DNA from: Streptomyces achromogenes
GTDB lineage: Bacteria; Actinomycetota; Actinomycetes; Streptomycetales; Streptomycetaceae
DNA length: 64,000 nucleotides
Assembly (NCBI RefSeq): GCF_030816715.1
Contig: NZ_JAUSYH010000001.1
Location: 6,634,001 to 6,698,000, forward strand
Direction: 5' to 3'
Part shown: one piece after another, positions 45,354-54,678 of the stretch
Position numbering within the stretch: the stretch's first letter is position 1
Layout of the letters: the number at the start of each line of letters is the position of its first letter
Notes under the pieces: generated by a model
What the model saw: the letters and a program-made list of their open reading frames with translations, nothing else
What the model was told of the DNA's origin: nothing
The model's database searches: none
Program-made: the position numbers and the translations under genes

Positions 45354-46736
45354 CTACTCCCGTCCGCTGCCGTGCACCTTCGCCGTGGCCTTCCTGGCAG
45401 CCACCAGCACCGGGTCCCACACCGGGCTGAACGGCGGCGCGTAGCCCAGGTCGAGGGACGTCATCCGCTCCACCGTCATCCCGGCGGTCAGCGCCACCGC
45501 CGCGACGTCGACCCGTTTGCCCGCGCCCTCCCGACCGACGATCTGTACGCCCAGCAGACGGCCCGTCCTGCGCTCGGCGAGCATCTTGACCGTCATCGGG
45601 GAGGCGCCGGGGTAGTAACCGGCCCGGCTGGTCGACTCGACGGTGACCGTCTCGAAACGCAGGCCCGCCCTGTGCGCGTCCTTCTCACGCAGTCCGGTCC
45701 GGGCGATCTCCAGATCGCAGACTTTGCTGACGGCGGTGCCGACCACGCCCGGAAACGTGGCGTAACCGCCTGCGACATTGGCGCCGATGACCTGTCCGTG
45801 CTTGTTGGCGTGGGTGCCCAGGGCGATGTGCCGCTCCTGTCCCGAGACCAGGTCGAAAACCTCGACGCAGTCGCCGCCGGCCCAGATCTCCTCGTGGCCG
45901 CGCACCCGCATCGCCAGGTCGGTGAGCAGTCCGCCGTGCCCGCCCACGGGCAGCCCGGCGGCCTGCGCGAGCGCTGTCTCCGGCCGGACGCCGATGCCGA
46001 GGACCACCACGTCCGCCGGATACTCGGCGTCCGCGGTGCGCACCGCCCGGACACGGCCGTCCCGCGTCGTGCACACCTCGGTGACCTCGGCGTCGTTCAC
46101 CATGGAGATGCCCATTCCCTCCATCGCCCGGTGCACCAGCCGGCCCATGTCCGGGTCGAGGGTCGACATCGGCTCGCTGCCCCGGTTGACGACGGTCACC
46201 TCGTAGCCGCGGTTGATGAGCGCCTCGGCCATCTCCACACCGATGTAGCCGGCCCCCACGACCACGGCCCGTCGTCCCCGCGCACGGGACAGTGTGTCGA
46301 TCAGCGCCTGACCGTCGTCCAGGGTCTGCACCCCGTGCACGCCCGCCGCGTCCGCACCGGGCAGGTCCGGCCGGATCGGGCGCGCCCCGGTCGCGACGAC
46401 GAGCTTGTCGTACGACGTCCAGGACTGCGCCCCGGAATCGACCGCACGCGCGCGTACCCGCCGTCCGGCCACGTCGATCTCGGTGACCTCGGTACGCAGC
46501 CGCAGATCGATCCCGCGCGCGCGGTGCTCCTCGGGGGTGCGGGCGACGAGATCGTCCCGCCCGGCGACGTCGCCGCCCACCCAGTAGGGGATGCCGCACG
46601 CCGAGTAGGACGTGAAGTGCCCGCGTTCGAAGGCCACGATCTCCAGCTCCTCGGGCCCCTTCAGACGGCGGGCCCGGGACGCCGCGGACATGCCCGCGGC
46701 GTCACCGCCGATCACGACCAGTCGCTCGATGCTCAT
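45354..46736 (-). CDS. FAD-dependent pyridine nucleotide-disulfide oxidoreductase, CoA-disulfide-reductase-like
   Basis: A 460-residue flavoprotein. The FAD Rossmann motif is VVIGGDAAGMSAASRAR near the start, and the single redox Cys is in SYSACGIPYWVGG, the signature of CoA-disulfide reductase and NADH oxidase relatives. The NAD(P)H motif is VVVGAGYIGVEMAEAL and the second FAD motif is IWAGGDCVEV. It may reduce CoA disulfide or another low-molecular-weight disulfide; mycothiol-using actinobacteria make the exact substrate uncertain. The ATG is preceded by TAGCGT exactly 6 nt upstream and no ribosome-binding site, so it is probably leaderless. Confidence 0.88.
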   Translation of the reverse strand: MSIERLVVIGGDAAGMSAASRARRLKGPEELEIVAFERGHFTSYSACGIPYWVGGDVAGRDDLVARTPEEHRARGIDLRLRTEVTEIDVAGRRVRARAVDSGAQSWTSYDKLVVATGARPIRPDLPGADAAGVHGVQTLDDGQALIDTLSRARGRRAVVVGAGYIGVEMAEALINRGYEVTVVNRGSEPMSTLDPDMGRLVHRAMEGMGISMVNDAEVTEVCTTRDGRVRAVRTADAEYPADVVVLGIGVRPETALAQAAGLPVGGHGGLLTDLAMRVRGHEEIWAGGDCVEVFDLVSGQERHIALGTHANKHGQVIGANVAGGYATFPGVVGTAVSKVCDLEIARTGLREKDAHRAGLRFETVTVESTSRAGYYPGASPMTVKMLAERRTGRLLGVQIVGREGAGKRVDVAAVALTAGMTVERMTSLDLGYAPPFSPVWDPVLVAARKATAKVHGSGRE

Positions 46737-46763
46737 ACGAACACGCTACGGGGGAAGCGCAGT

Positions 46764-47852
46764 TCAGTCCCGCCCGGGCTCGCCCGCCGGGGCCTCGCCC
46801 CGCCCGGCCCCGGCCCCGGCCTCCCCGGCCCCCGGCTGTCCACCACCGGTCCGCGCGGCACCCACCTGGCCGGCCCCGGGCTGCGCGGCACCGGACTGCG
46901 CCGCCCCGGACTGTCCCGGGACGCCCAGCCGCGCCCGGCTCGCCTCCGCGGCCCGGCGGCGCGGCCGCACCAGCCGCAGCCACACCAGCAGGAGCAGCAG
47001 ACCCGCCGCGAGGAACGGCAGCGTCGCGCCGAACGCCACGGCGAGCCAGCGCAGCACCGTCACGAACGCGCCCCAGCCGCCCGTGACCGCGTCCACGAAG
47101 CCCGGGTCGTCGTCCTCGACGGCCTCCACGACCGGCTTCTCCGCCAGGGTCAGGGTGACGGTCGCAAGGCTGGTGCGGTCCTTGAGGGAGGCCTGCTGCG
47201 CGAGCAGCGCCTCCAGGGCCGCCTCACGGTTGCTCAGCTCGCCCTCCAGGGTGACCACGTCGCTCAGCTTGACGGCCCGGTCCATCAGCTCACGGACCCG
47301 GGCGACGCTGACCCGCTGCGAGGCGATCCGGCTCTCGACGTCGACGACCTGGTCGGTCACGTCCTGGGCCTTCGCCGTGCGCTCCAGCAGCTTGCCCGCG
47401 CCCTGGAGTCCGGCGAGCACGTCGTCGTACTTCTCGACGGGGATCCGCAGCACCACACGGGTCCGCTCGGCGTCGTCCTCGTCCCGGACGGTCGTCTCGT
47501 CGCCGACATAGCCACCGGCGTTCTCGGTGGTCGTCCGCGCGTCGTCGAGAGCCTTGGAGACGTCCTTGACCTGCACGGTCAGGGTCGCGGTGCGGATGAT
47601 GCGGTTCGCGGCGGGCCGGGGAGCCGCGGTGGCCTTCGAGCCGCTCGCGCCCGCCCCCTCCTTCGCGTCCGCGTCCGGCCGGGCGGCCGCGTCACCGGCG
47701 GCGGCCTTGTCGGACGCGGTGCTCCCGCCGTCGTCCGCGCCGCTGCCGCAGCCGGTGAGCACGAGGCCCGCGGCCAGCAGAAGGCCGGCCAGGGCGTGCG
47801 CGGGCCGTGCGGAACGGCGCGCGGGGCGTCCTGAGGATCGTCGTGTGCGCAT
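46764..47852 (-). CDS. DUF4349 domain lipoprotein
   Basis: A 362-residue membrane-anchored protein. Lipobox LTGC places the lipidated Cys at position 35. DUF4349 spans about residues 80-290 (IIRTATLTVQVKDVSKALDD, AGGYVGDET, RIPVEKYDDVLAGL) and includes a long coiled-coil segment (TDQVVDVESRIASQRVSVAR). A membrane span follows (FLAAGLLLLLVWLRLV), and the tail of about 55 residues is Ala/Gly/Pro/Gln-rich with repeated GAAQSGAAQ-type words. The function of DUF4349 is not known. It is on the same strand as the oxidoreductase, 27 bp upstream. Confidence 0.87.
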   Translation of the reverse strand: MRTRRSSGRPARRSARPAHALAGLLLAAGLVLTGCGSGADDGGSTASDKAAAGDAAARPDADAKEGAGASGSKATAAPRPAANRIIRTATLTVQVKDVSKALDDARTTTENAGGYVGDETTVRDEDDAERTRVVLRIPVEKYDDVLAGLQGAGKLLERTAKAQDVTDQVVDVESRIASQRVSVARVRELMDRAVKLSDVVTLEGELSNREAALEALLAQQASLKDRTSLATVTLTLAEKPVVEAVEDDDPGFVDAVTGGWGAFVTVLRWLAVAFGATLPFLAAGLLLLLVWLRLVRPRRRAAEASRARLGVPGQSGAAQSGAAQPGAGQVGAARTGGGQPGAGEAGAGAGRGEAPAGEPGRD

Positions 47853-48024
47853 ACGGGTGTCCCCCCGGGGGTGTGAACGGCTGATGACTGACCACTGACG
47901 CTTCTTCGACGCCCGGGCGGCTCCGGACGTTGGCGGCGGCCGGTTCCGGAAAGGTCACGGTCGGGACGCGAGGAGGACACCGGGGGCCCGCGGCGGTGTC
48001 GGTGGGGTCTGAGAGAGTGGGGTC

Positions 48025-49482
48025 ATGAGCGCAACGGGTACGGGCACCGGGCAGCACGTCGTCGTCGTGGGAGCCGGCATCGCCGGACTGGCCGCGGCCC
48101 ACCGGCTGCTCGGCCGCGGGGCCCGGGTCACCGTGCTGGAGGCGTCGGACCGGGTCGGCGGCAAGCTGCTGCCCGGCGAGATCGCGGGTGTGCGCGTGGA
48201 CTTCGGCGCCGAGTCGATGCTGGCCCGCCGGCCCGAGGCGGTCGCCCTCGCGCGCGAGGCGGGCCTCGCCGACCGCCTGAAGCCGCCGGCCACCGCCACC
48301 GCCTCGATCTGGACCCGCGGCACCCTGCGCCCCATGCCCAGGGGCCACGTCATGGGCGTCCCCGGCACGGGCGACGCCCTGTCCGGCGTCCTGTCCGAGG
48401 CGGGCGTCGCCCGGATCGAGCGCGATGCCGGCCTGCCCCGCACACCGCTCGGGGAGGACGTGGCGGTCGGTGAGTACGTGGCCGCCCGCCTGGGCCGTGA
48501 GGTCGTCGACCGCCTCGTCGAACCGCTGCTGGGCGGGGTGTACGCCGGGGACGCCTACCGGATCTCGATGCGCTCGGCCGTCCCGCAGCTCTTCGAGGCG
48601 GCGCGCACGCACACCTCCCTGACGGAGGCCGTCCGCGAGATCCAGGCCAAGGCCGCGGCGAATCAGCAGACCGGGCCGGTCTTCATGGGCATCGAGGGCG
48701 GCGTGGGTTCCCTGCCGCTCGCGGTCGCCGCGTCCGTCCAGGCGCGCGGCGCAGAGATCCACACGCGCGTACCGGTGAGCGGGCTGCGCCGCGACGCCGC
48801 GGGCGGATGGCGCGTCACCGCCGGGGAGCGGGTGCTGCACGCCGACGCCGTGATCGTCGCCGTCCCCGCACCGGCCGCCGCCGGGCTGCTGGCCGCCGAG
48901 GCCCCCGGCGCCGCGGCCGAGCTGCGCACGGTGGAGTACGCCTCCATGGCGCTGATCACGCTGGCCTACCGGCGCGCCGGGACCGCCCTGCCCGAAGGCA
49001 GCGGCTTCCTCGTTCCGCCCGTCGACGGACACACCATCAAGGCGTCCACGTTCGCCACCCAGAAGTGGGGCTGGATCGCCGACGAGGACCCGGGCACGGT
49101 CGTGCTGCGCACCTCGGTGGGCCGGTACGGCGAGACGGAGATCCTCGGCCGCGACGACGCCGACCTGGTCGCCGTGTCCCGCCACGACCTGCGCGAGGCC
49201 ACCGGCCTGGCCGCCGCACCCGTCGAAACCCGCGTCACCCGCTGGACGGACGGCCTGCCCCAGTACCCGGTCGGCCACCACGCGCGCGTGGCCCGCATCC
49301 GCGAGCACGTCGCGAAACTTCCCGGCCTCGCGGTGTGCGGCGCACAGTACGACGGCGTGGGCATCCCGGCCTGCATCGCGAGCGCGTACGCGGCGGCCGA
49401 CCAGCTCGGCGGCGACCTCGGCGCGGTACGGGACCTCGCGGCCGCCCCGGTGCAGAGTCTGCACGGCGGAGCGGGAGAATGA
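48025..49482 (+). CDS. hemY: Coproporphyrinogen III oxidase (HemY/PgoX type, also called protoporphyrinogen oxidase)
   Basis: A 485-residue FAD enzyme with the dinucleotide-binding motif VVVGAGIAGLAAAHRLLGRG and GGKLLPGEIAGVRVDFGAES. In actinobacteria this enzyme oxidises coproporphyrinogen III to coproporphyrin III in the coproporphyrin-dependent heme pathway. It is followed by hemQ only 5 nt after its stop, which supports that role. The ATG lacks a ribosome-binding site, and a GAGAGT box ends 6 nt upstream, consistent with a leaderless mRNA. Confidence 0.95.
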   Translation: MSATGTGTGQHVVVVGAGIAGLAAAHRLLGRGARVTVLEASDRVGGKLLPGEIAGVRVDFGAESMLARRPEAVALAREAGLADRLKPPATATASIWTRGTLRPMPRGHVMGVPGTGDALSGVLSEAGVARIERDAGLPRTPLGEDVAVGEYVAARLGREVVDRLVEPLLGGVYAGDAYRISMRSAVPQLFEAARTHTSLTEAVREIQAKAAANQQTGPVFMGIEGGVGSLPLAVAASVQARGAEIHTRVPVSGLRRDAAGGWRVTAGERVLHADAVIVAVPAPAAAGLLAAEAPGAAAELRTVEYASMALITLAYRRAGTALPEGSGFLVPPVDGHTIKASTFATQKWGWIADEDPGTVVLRTSVGRYGETEILGRDDADLVAVSRHDLREATGLAAAPVETRVTRWTDGLPQYPVGHHARVARIREHVAKLPGLAVCGAQYDGVGIPACIASAYAAADQLGGDLGAVRDLAAAPVQSLHGGAGE

Positions 49483-49487
49483 GGACC

Positions 49488-50219
49488 ATGAGTGACGACG
49501 CCTCCACCACCGAGCCCGGCAGGATCCCGAACAAGGGCAAGCTGGCCAAGGACCTCAACGAGGTCATCCGTTACACCCTGTGGTCCGTCTTCAGGCTGAA
49601 GGACGCGCTGCCCGAGGACCGCGCGGGCCTCGCCGACGAGGTGCAGGAGCTGTTCGACCAGCTCGCCGCCAAGGACGTGACGATCCGCGGCACGTACGAC
49701 CTGTCCGGTCTGCGCGCCGACGCCGACCTCATGATCTGGTGGCACGCCGAGACCGCCGACCAGCTCCAGGAGGCGTACAACCTCTTCCGCCGTACGAAGC
49801 TGGGCCGCGCCCTCGAGCCGGTCTGGTCGAACATGGCGCTGCACCGCCCGGCCGAGTTCAACCGCTCGCACATCCCGGCGTTCCTCGCCGACGAGACGGC
49901 CCGCGACTACGTGAGCGTCTACCCCTTCGTGCGCTCCTACGACTGGTACCTGCTGCCCGACGAGGACCGCCGCCGCATGCTCGCCGACCACGGCAAGATG
50001 GCCCGCGGCTACCCGGACGTCCGCGCCAACACGGTCGCCTCGTTCTCGCTCGGCGACTACGAGTGGATCCTGGCCTTCGAGGCGGACGAACTGCACCGCA
50101 TCGTCGACCTCATGCGCCATCTGCGTGCCTCGGAGGCCCGTATGCACGTCCGCGAGGAGGTCCCGTTCTACACGGGCCGCCGCAAGTCCGTGGCGGATCT
50201 GGTCGCCGGGCTGGCCTGA
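49488..50219 (+). CDS. hemQ: Coproheme decarboxylase HemQ (ChdC, chlorite-dismutase family)
   Basis: A 243-residue enzyme that converts iron-coproporphyrin III to heme b. The His pair expected in actinobacterial ChdC (distal and proximal, 40 residues apart) matches His128 (NRSHIP) and His168 (LADHGKMARGY). SVYPFVRSYDWYLLP is also characteristic. The ATG at 49488 was chosen; an ATG three codons earlier overlaps the hemY stop region and is possible. The gene is co-transcribed with hemY and followed by a bidirectional terminator. Confidence 0.96.
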   Translation: MSDDASTTEPGRIPNKGKLAKDLNEVIRYTLWSVFRLKDALPEDRAGLADEVQELFDQLAAKDVTIRGTYDLSGLRADADLMIWWHAETADQLQEAYNLFRRTKLGRALEPVWSNMALHRPAEFNRSHIPAFLADETARDYVSVYPFVRSYDWYLLPDEDRRRMLADHGKMARGYPDVRANTVASFSLGDYEWILAFEADELHRIVDLMRHLRASEARMHVREEVPFYTGRRKSVADLVAGLA

Positions 50220-50255
50220 CGCTCCCGGGGGGCGCGGGAGCGTACAGACATGCGG

Positions 50256-50293
50256 CGGGGCCGCGTGGGAGCGACCAGCCCCACGCGGCCCCG
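50256..50293. terminator. Bidirectional terminator between hemQ and the aminopeptidase gene
   Basis: CGGGGCCGCGTGGG pairs with CCCACGCGGCCCCG over a 10-nt loop, a perfect 14-bp stem between convergent genes. Confidence 0.85.
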
Positions 50294-50322
50294 TCATACG
50301 GCCCCGCAGTCGTCCGGCGGTC

Positions 50323-51909
50323 TTACCGCGACGCGAGCGGTTTCGGCTCCGCGTGCGCCGCGCAGGCGGAGCGCCGGGCCGGGAGCCGTCCCTCCAGCAG
50401 ATACGCCTCGAAATGCCCGTTGACGCAGCGGTTGGGGCCGCCCGCGATGCCGTGGGTGCCGGCGTCCCGCTCCGTCACCAGCACCGACCCCGACAGACGG
50501 CGGTGCATCTCCAGCGCCCCGTCATAGGGCGCGGCGGCATCCCGCTCGGCGGCCAGGATCAGCGTGGGGGGCAGCTCGCCCGGCCCGGTCCGCACGTCGA
50601 GCGGCCGCTGCCGGGGCGCCGGCCAGTACGCGCAGGGCAGATTCGCCCACACGTTGTCCCAGGTCTCGAACGGCGCGACACGCGCGAGGCGCGTGTTGTC
50701 GCGGTCCCACACCTTCCAGTCCGTCGGCCACGGCGCGTCGTTGCACTCCACGGCCGTGTACACGGCGTTCGCGTTCTCCGCCTCCGCGGCGGCCCCCTGC
50801 ACCGGACCGGCCTGCGCGATCAGCTGCTTCGGATCGCCCTTCAGGTACTCCGACAGCGCCTGCGCGCGAGCGGGCCAGTAGTCGTCGTAGTACCCGGCCT
50901 GCAGGAACGCGCCCTGGAGCTGGCCCGGCCCGACCTTCCCGCCGGCCGGTTCCGCGGCGAGCCGGGCCCGCGCCCGCTCGTAGCTGACCAGCACCTCCTC
51001 CGCGGTGTCGCCGAGTCCGTACACGTCGTCGTGCGCGGCGATCCACTCGCGGAAGTCCGTCCAGCGGCTCTCGAACGCCATCGACTGGTCGAGGTTGTTG
51101 CGGTACCAGATCTGCGCCGGGTCCGGGTTCACGGCCGCGTCGAACACCATGCGCCGCACGTGGGAGGGGAACAGCGTCGCGTACACCGCCCCGAAGTACG
51201 TTCCGTACGACGCGCCCATGAACGTCAGCCGTTCCTCGCCCAGCGCGGCCCGCAGCACGTCCAGGTCGCGGGCGTTGTTGAGCGAGTTGTAGTGCCGCAG
51301 CGCGCCGCCCGCCCGCTTCGCGCAGCCCCGCGCGTACGCCTTGGCCTGCGCGATGCGCTCCCGCTTGTACGGCTCCGAGGGATGCGCCGGCGCGGGGGAG
51401 GGGCCCTTGAAGAAGCGCTTGGGGTCCTGGCAGGACAGGGGCGCCGAACGGCCGACACCGCGCGGGTCGTAGCCGACGAGGTCGTAGGCCGCCCCGATGC
51501 GCTTCCACTCCGGCAGGAGCCCGATCAGCGGGAAGTACAGCCCCGAGCCGCCGGGGCCGCCCGGGTTGAAGACCAGGGCGCCCTGCCGGGGCACCCGGTG
51601 CTTGCTGTTGTGCGGGTCCCGGTGGGTGGCCTGCACCCGGCTGATGGTCAGCTTGATCTGCTTGCCGTCCGGACGGGCGTAGTCCAGCGGTACGGCGACC
51701 GTGCCGCACTGCATGGCGGCGGGCAGTTCCTCCGCCTCGGCGCAGGCCCCGAAGGCGACGCCCCTCTCCGCGGCCCGCGCGGCGGCGAGCGCCACACCGG
51801 ACGCCGGGGAACGCCCGGCGGCCGCGCCCGGGACGCCACCCGCCGGGACGGCGGAGAGGGCGGTCAGCAGCAGGGCTCCTGCGGCCGAGTGGAGGGCGGC
51901 GGCTCTCAT
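50323..51909 (-). CDS. Secreted alpha/beta hydrolase, tripeptidyl aminopeptidase (TAP) family
   Basis: A 528-residue exported peptidase related to Streptomyces Tap/SlpD-type enzymes that remove tripeptides from protein N-termini. A signal peptide ends near AGGVPGAAA. The nucleophile Ser is in FMGASYGTYFG, the oxyanion region in FNPGGPGGSGLYF, and the acid/base residues in the C-terminal TAP-like domain (ILAAERDAAAPYDGA, TERDAGTHGIAGG). ATG 51909 was chosen because AAGGGA lies about 8 nt upstream and it gives a proper signal peptide; the open frame continues further upstream without support. Confidence 0.92.
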   Translation of the reverse strand: MRAAALHSAAGALLLTALSAVPAGGVPGAAAGRSPASGVALAAARAAERGVAFGACAEAEELPAAMQCGTVAVPLDYARPDGKQIKLTISRVQATHRDPHNSKHRVPRQGALVFNPGGPGGSGLYFPLIGLLPEWKRIGAAYDLVGYDPRGVGRSAPLSCQDPKRFFKGPSPAPAHPSEPYKRERIAQAKAYARGCAKRAGGALRHYNSLNNARDLDVLRAALGEERLTFMGASYGTYFGAVYATLFPSHVRRMVFDAAVNPDPAQIWYRNNLDQSMAFESRWTDFREWIAAHDDVYGLGDTAEEVLVSYERARARLAAEPAGGKVGPGQLQGAFLQAGYYDDYWPARAQALSEYLKGDPKQLIAQAGPVQGAAAEAENANAVYTAVECNDAPWPTDWKVWDRDNTRLARVAPFETWDNVWANLPCAYWPAPRQRPLDVRTGPGELPPTLILAAERDAAAPYDGALEMHRRLSGSVLVTERDAGTHGIAGGPNRCVNGHFEAYLLEGRLPARRSACAAHAEPKPLASR

Positions 51910-52189
51910 CGGGGGTCCCTTCGATGCACGGCGGCGACAGAAGGGATGTTTGGTGCGGTAGTGGGGGGAAGGCAAGCACCGGTGACGGGTGTCGTCGCCG
52001 ATGCCCCCTGTGCGCCCCCGGCTGGTGCAGCGCGCCCCCCACCTGGCGGGCACCCGCGCGTGGAGTCGGGTACCGGGGGCCGGCACGAGGCCCGGCCGCG
52101 TCGAGCCGGGGGTGGCAGATGACGTTCCGTGACCGGGGTGCGGCGCGCGCGGGGTGCGGGCCAGGGCGAAGGGAGGGGCGTCGGCGGGC

Positions 52190-52966
52190 TCAGCCTGCGG
52201 GCGGCGGACTGGCCGCGGCCGGCGGGAGCGGGTACGTGGGGTTCGGCGACACGGTGAGCGGCACGACCGGCCCGGGGTCGGTGGTCGGGCCCGGCGGGGC
52301 GGGTGAGCGGCCGAGGGGCGGCGTGACGTCGGCGGCCATGTCCCGGGCGAGGGCGTCGAAGTCGACGTACCCGGTGGCCTCCAGGACCTTGATGTGGTCC
52401 AGCACGGTGGTGTTGGCGTCGTCGGCGAGTGCCCGGACCAGGGAGTTGCGGGTGCTCGCCCGTACCTGGGCGACGACGGAGAACACCCGGCCGTGCGCGA
52501 GGCGCAGGATGTTGGCGAACTCCCAGTCGAACTGCCGGCCTTGGGCCGAGGTCAGCACGCTCAGCCAGCCCTGTTGCTGGTCGTTGGGTTCGTTCGGCAG
52601 CGAGAGGCCCAGCTGGGAGGCGACTTGGCGGACCCGCTCGTCCAGGAAGGCGTGTCCCTCGACGAGGTGCCGGCCCGCCGTGCGCACCGCCTCGGTGGTG
52701 CCCTTCGTCTCCGCCTGGCGGCCGGCGGGCAGCTCCCACAGCCCCGCCAGCCGGACCTTGGTGACGAACTCCCGGTCCAGCGCGGACAGCGGCCCGTACT
52801 GCGTCGACACCGTCTCCGCGTTGAGCACGTTCACGCCGGTGTCCACCCGGTCGGCGTACGACCAGATCGGGAAGACCAGCGCTGCGAGGGTGGCGGCCAG
52901 GCACGTGATGATGAGTCCGGTACCGCTGAAGATGCCTCTGCCCTGGACCGGGGGTCGCGGTCGCAT
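52190..52966 (-). CDS. DUF4142 domain protein
   Basis: A 258-residue protein with one N-terminal membrane anchor (LIITCLAATLAALVFPIW, about residues 18-37) and a predominantly helical external domain: SALDREFVTKVRLAGLWELP, EAVRTAGRHLVEGHAFLDER and FANILRLAHGRVFSVVAQVR are typical of DUF4142, whose function is unknown. The last 50 residues are Pro-rich. AGGAGG lies 4 nt before the ATG. It stands alone. Confidence 0.87.
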   Translation of the reverse strand: MRPRPPVQGRGIFSGTGLIITCLAATLAALVFPIWSYADRVDTGVNVLNAETVSTQYGPLSALDREFVTKVRLAGLWELPAGRQAETKGTTEAVRTAGRHLVEGHAFLDERVRQVASQLGLSLPNEPNDQQQGWLSVLTSAQGRQFDWEFANILRLAHGRVFSVVAQVRASTRNSLVRALADDANTTVLDHIKVLEATGYVDFDALARDMAADVTPPLGRSPAPPGPTTDPGPVVPLTVSPNPTYPLPPAAASPPPAG

Positions 52967-53289
52967 GGCGCCTCCTGCTCGCGGCACTGCACGCAAGTGC
53001 GCTTCGGTAGCGGAACTGGATGTTCTGGAATGCTACTGCGCCGGTTGTGTGCATTTCCGCTTGCCGGTGAACAGTTGGATCCCGGGCATACCAGGTGAAA
53101 CCGAAGGTGTGAGGGGGTGGTGAAAGTGGGGGAAACGGGTGGTAAACGGTTGATGAGTGTGGCGCGCGGCGGGCGGTGTTAACCCCGGCACACTCCGGGG
53201 TGCCCGCCCGGGCGGTGACGGCGCGGGCGACGCGGGCGCCTTCAGAGGTCCCTGCGGTCTTGGCGGTCCTGGCGGTTTTGGACGTCGTG
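52967..53289. other. Intergenic region (323 bp), no gene seen
   Basis: This lies between the DUF692 gene end and the DUF4142 start, both on the minus strand. The part around 53040-53160 is unusually AT-rich for the window, fitting a promoter region for the DUF4142 gene. No gene, Cys-rich peptide or strong palindrome was found. Confidence 0.5.
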
Positions 53290-54678
53290 TCATCGGCGGA
53301 TCAGCGACCGCCCCGCCCGTCCGAGTCCGAGCCCGAGCCGCGAGCTCCGGCGTGGGGCGGGACCCGAGCGGTCCAGCCACCAGCGGTGCAGCTCACGGCG
53401 TGCCCCTCCCGCCCCGGGACGGCCATCCCGCAGGAGCTGTGCGGCGAAGTCGAGGGCGTCCTGCCGGTAACCGGCGTGCATGGGGTTGCCCTGGGCATAG
53501 GCGACGAAAGCTGCTCGGTAACCGCTTCCCAGGATCAGCGGCAGCTCCGGCGCCACCTTCGCCACCACGTCGGCCCGCTTCGCCGCCAACGCCCGCGCCT
53601 GGACGCCGAGTCGCACCCGGTCGAAACCCTCCGGAACCGGTGTCCCGGCGACCAGCGCGGACAGCAGGGCCGTCTGGGCGAGGCCGAGACGCTGACGGGT
53701 CGCCTCGCCGGGAGGAGTCCGCTCCGGCGTCCGGCCGGCGGCGCCCGCGGCAGCACCGTCCGCGACGGAAACGTCTGCGCAAGCGGTTGTGGACGCAGCC
53801 GCAACAGCGACTTCGACGTCCGCGTCGCTGGGCACGGTCGTTCCGCGGAGGGCCGAGCCGAGCTCCACGGCCTCCCTGATCGCGCCCAACTCCCGCTCCA
53901 GTTCGGCCGGTTCGGGGAAGTTGTCGTCCCGCTCCAACAGCACTCCCGGCGGCGACACCCGGGACGCGAGGTCGGTCAGGACGTCGAGGACCGGGCGGGG
54001 CACCGGGTGGGCGTGGCTGTCGTGCCAGACGCCGTCCCGCTCGAAGCCGCCCGCGACATGGACGTAGGCGAGGGCCTCCAACGGCAGCTCGGCGAGCGCT
54101 TTGGCGGGGTCCTCACCCCGGTTGACGTGGTTGGTGTGCAGGTTGGCCACGTCGACGAGCAGGCGCACACCGGTGCGGTCGGCGAGCTCGTACAGAAACT
54201 GCCCCTCGGTCATCTCCTCGCCGGGCCACGCCACGAGCGCGGCGATGTTCTCGACGGCCAGCGGGACGGGCAGCGCCGCCTGCGCGATGCGCACGTTCTC
54301 GCACAGCACGTCGAGCGCGTCCCGGGTGCGCGGCACGGGCAGCAGATGGCCGGCCTCCAGCCGCGCGGACGCCGTCAGCGGGCCGCCCGCGCGGACGAAC
54401 GCGATGTGCTCGGTGACCAGCGGCGAGCCGAGGGCCTCGGCCCGTTCGGCGAGCGCGGTCAGCCGGCCCGCGTCGGGGCGCTCCGCGTCGCCGAGCCCGA
54501 GCGAGACGCCGTGCGGGATCACGGTGACCCCGCGCTCGCGCAGCCGCAGCAGCGATGCGGGCAGGTGGCCGGGACACACGTTCTCGGCGACGGCCTCGAC
54601 CCAGTCGATGCCCCGCATACGCTCCACGGCGTCCGCGATCTCCGGCCGCCAGCCGATCCCCGTTCCCAGTCGCACCAT
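53290..54678 (-). CDS. DUF692 (MNIO-type) enzyme with SCO6045-like C-terminal domain
   Basis: A 462-residue protein. Residues 1-280 are a DUF692 TIM barrel with the expected metal-ligand motifs: IPHGVSLGLG, TEHIAFVRAGG, AVENIAALV, VDVANLHTNHVNRG, YVHVAGGFE, WHDSHAHPV and LLERDDNFPEP. Characterised DUF692 members (MbnB, TglH and relatives) are multinuclear iron oxygenases that modify Cys or other residues of peptides, usually with a separate partner protein. Here, after a low-complexity Ala-rich linker, about 110 residues (QTALLSALVAGTPVPEGFDR, YAQGNPMHAGYRQDALDFAA) match what I remember as the SCO6045-like C-terminal domain, which may take the partner role. No precursor peptide gene was found nearby. 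AAGGAGG lies 9 nt before the ATG. Confidence 0.85.
   Translation of the reverse strand: MVRLGTGIGWRPEIADAVERMRGIDWVEAVAENVCPGHLPASLLRLRERGVTVIPHGVSLGLGDAERPDAGRLTALAERAEALGSPLVTEHIAFVRAGGPLTASARLEAGHLLPVPRTRDALDVLCENVRIAQAALPVPLAVENIAALVAWPGEEMTEGQFLYELADRTGVRLLVDVANLHTNHVNRGEDPAKALAELPLEALAYVHVAGGFERDGVWHDSHAHPVPRPVLDVLTDLASRVSPPGVLLERDDNFPEPAELERELGAIREAVELGSALRGTTVPSDADVEVAVAAASTTACADVSVADGAAAGAAGRTPERTPPGEATRQRLGLAQTALLSALVAGTPVPEGFDRVRLGVQARALAAKRADVVAKVAPELPLILGSGYRAAFVAYAQGNPMHAGYRQDALDFAAQLLRDGRPGAGGARRELHRWWLDRSGPAPRRSSRLGLGLGRAGRSLIRR

Noticed and set aside
45246..47834. 862-codon plus-strand frame across the oxidoreductase and DUF4349 genes
   Set aside because: It is antisense to two well-supported genes and lacks any domain.
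53033..53380. 115-codon Pro-rich frame between the DUF4142 and DUF692 genes, considered as an MNIO substrate
   Set aside because: Contains a single Cys, overlaps the DUF692 3' end, and has neither ribosome-binding site nor a Gly/Cys repeat.
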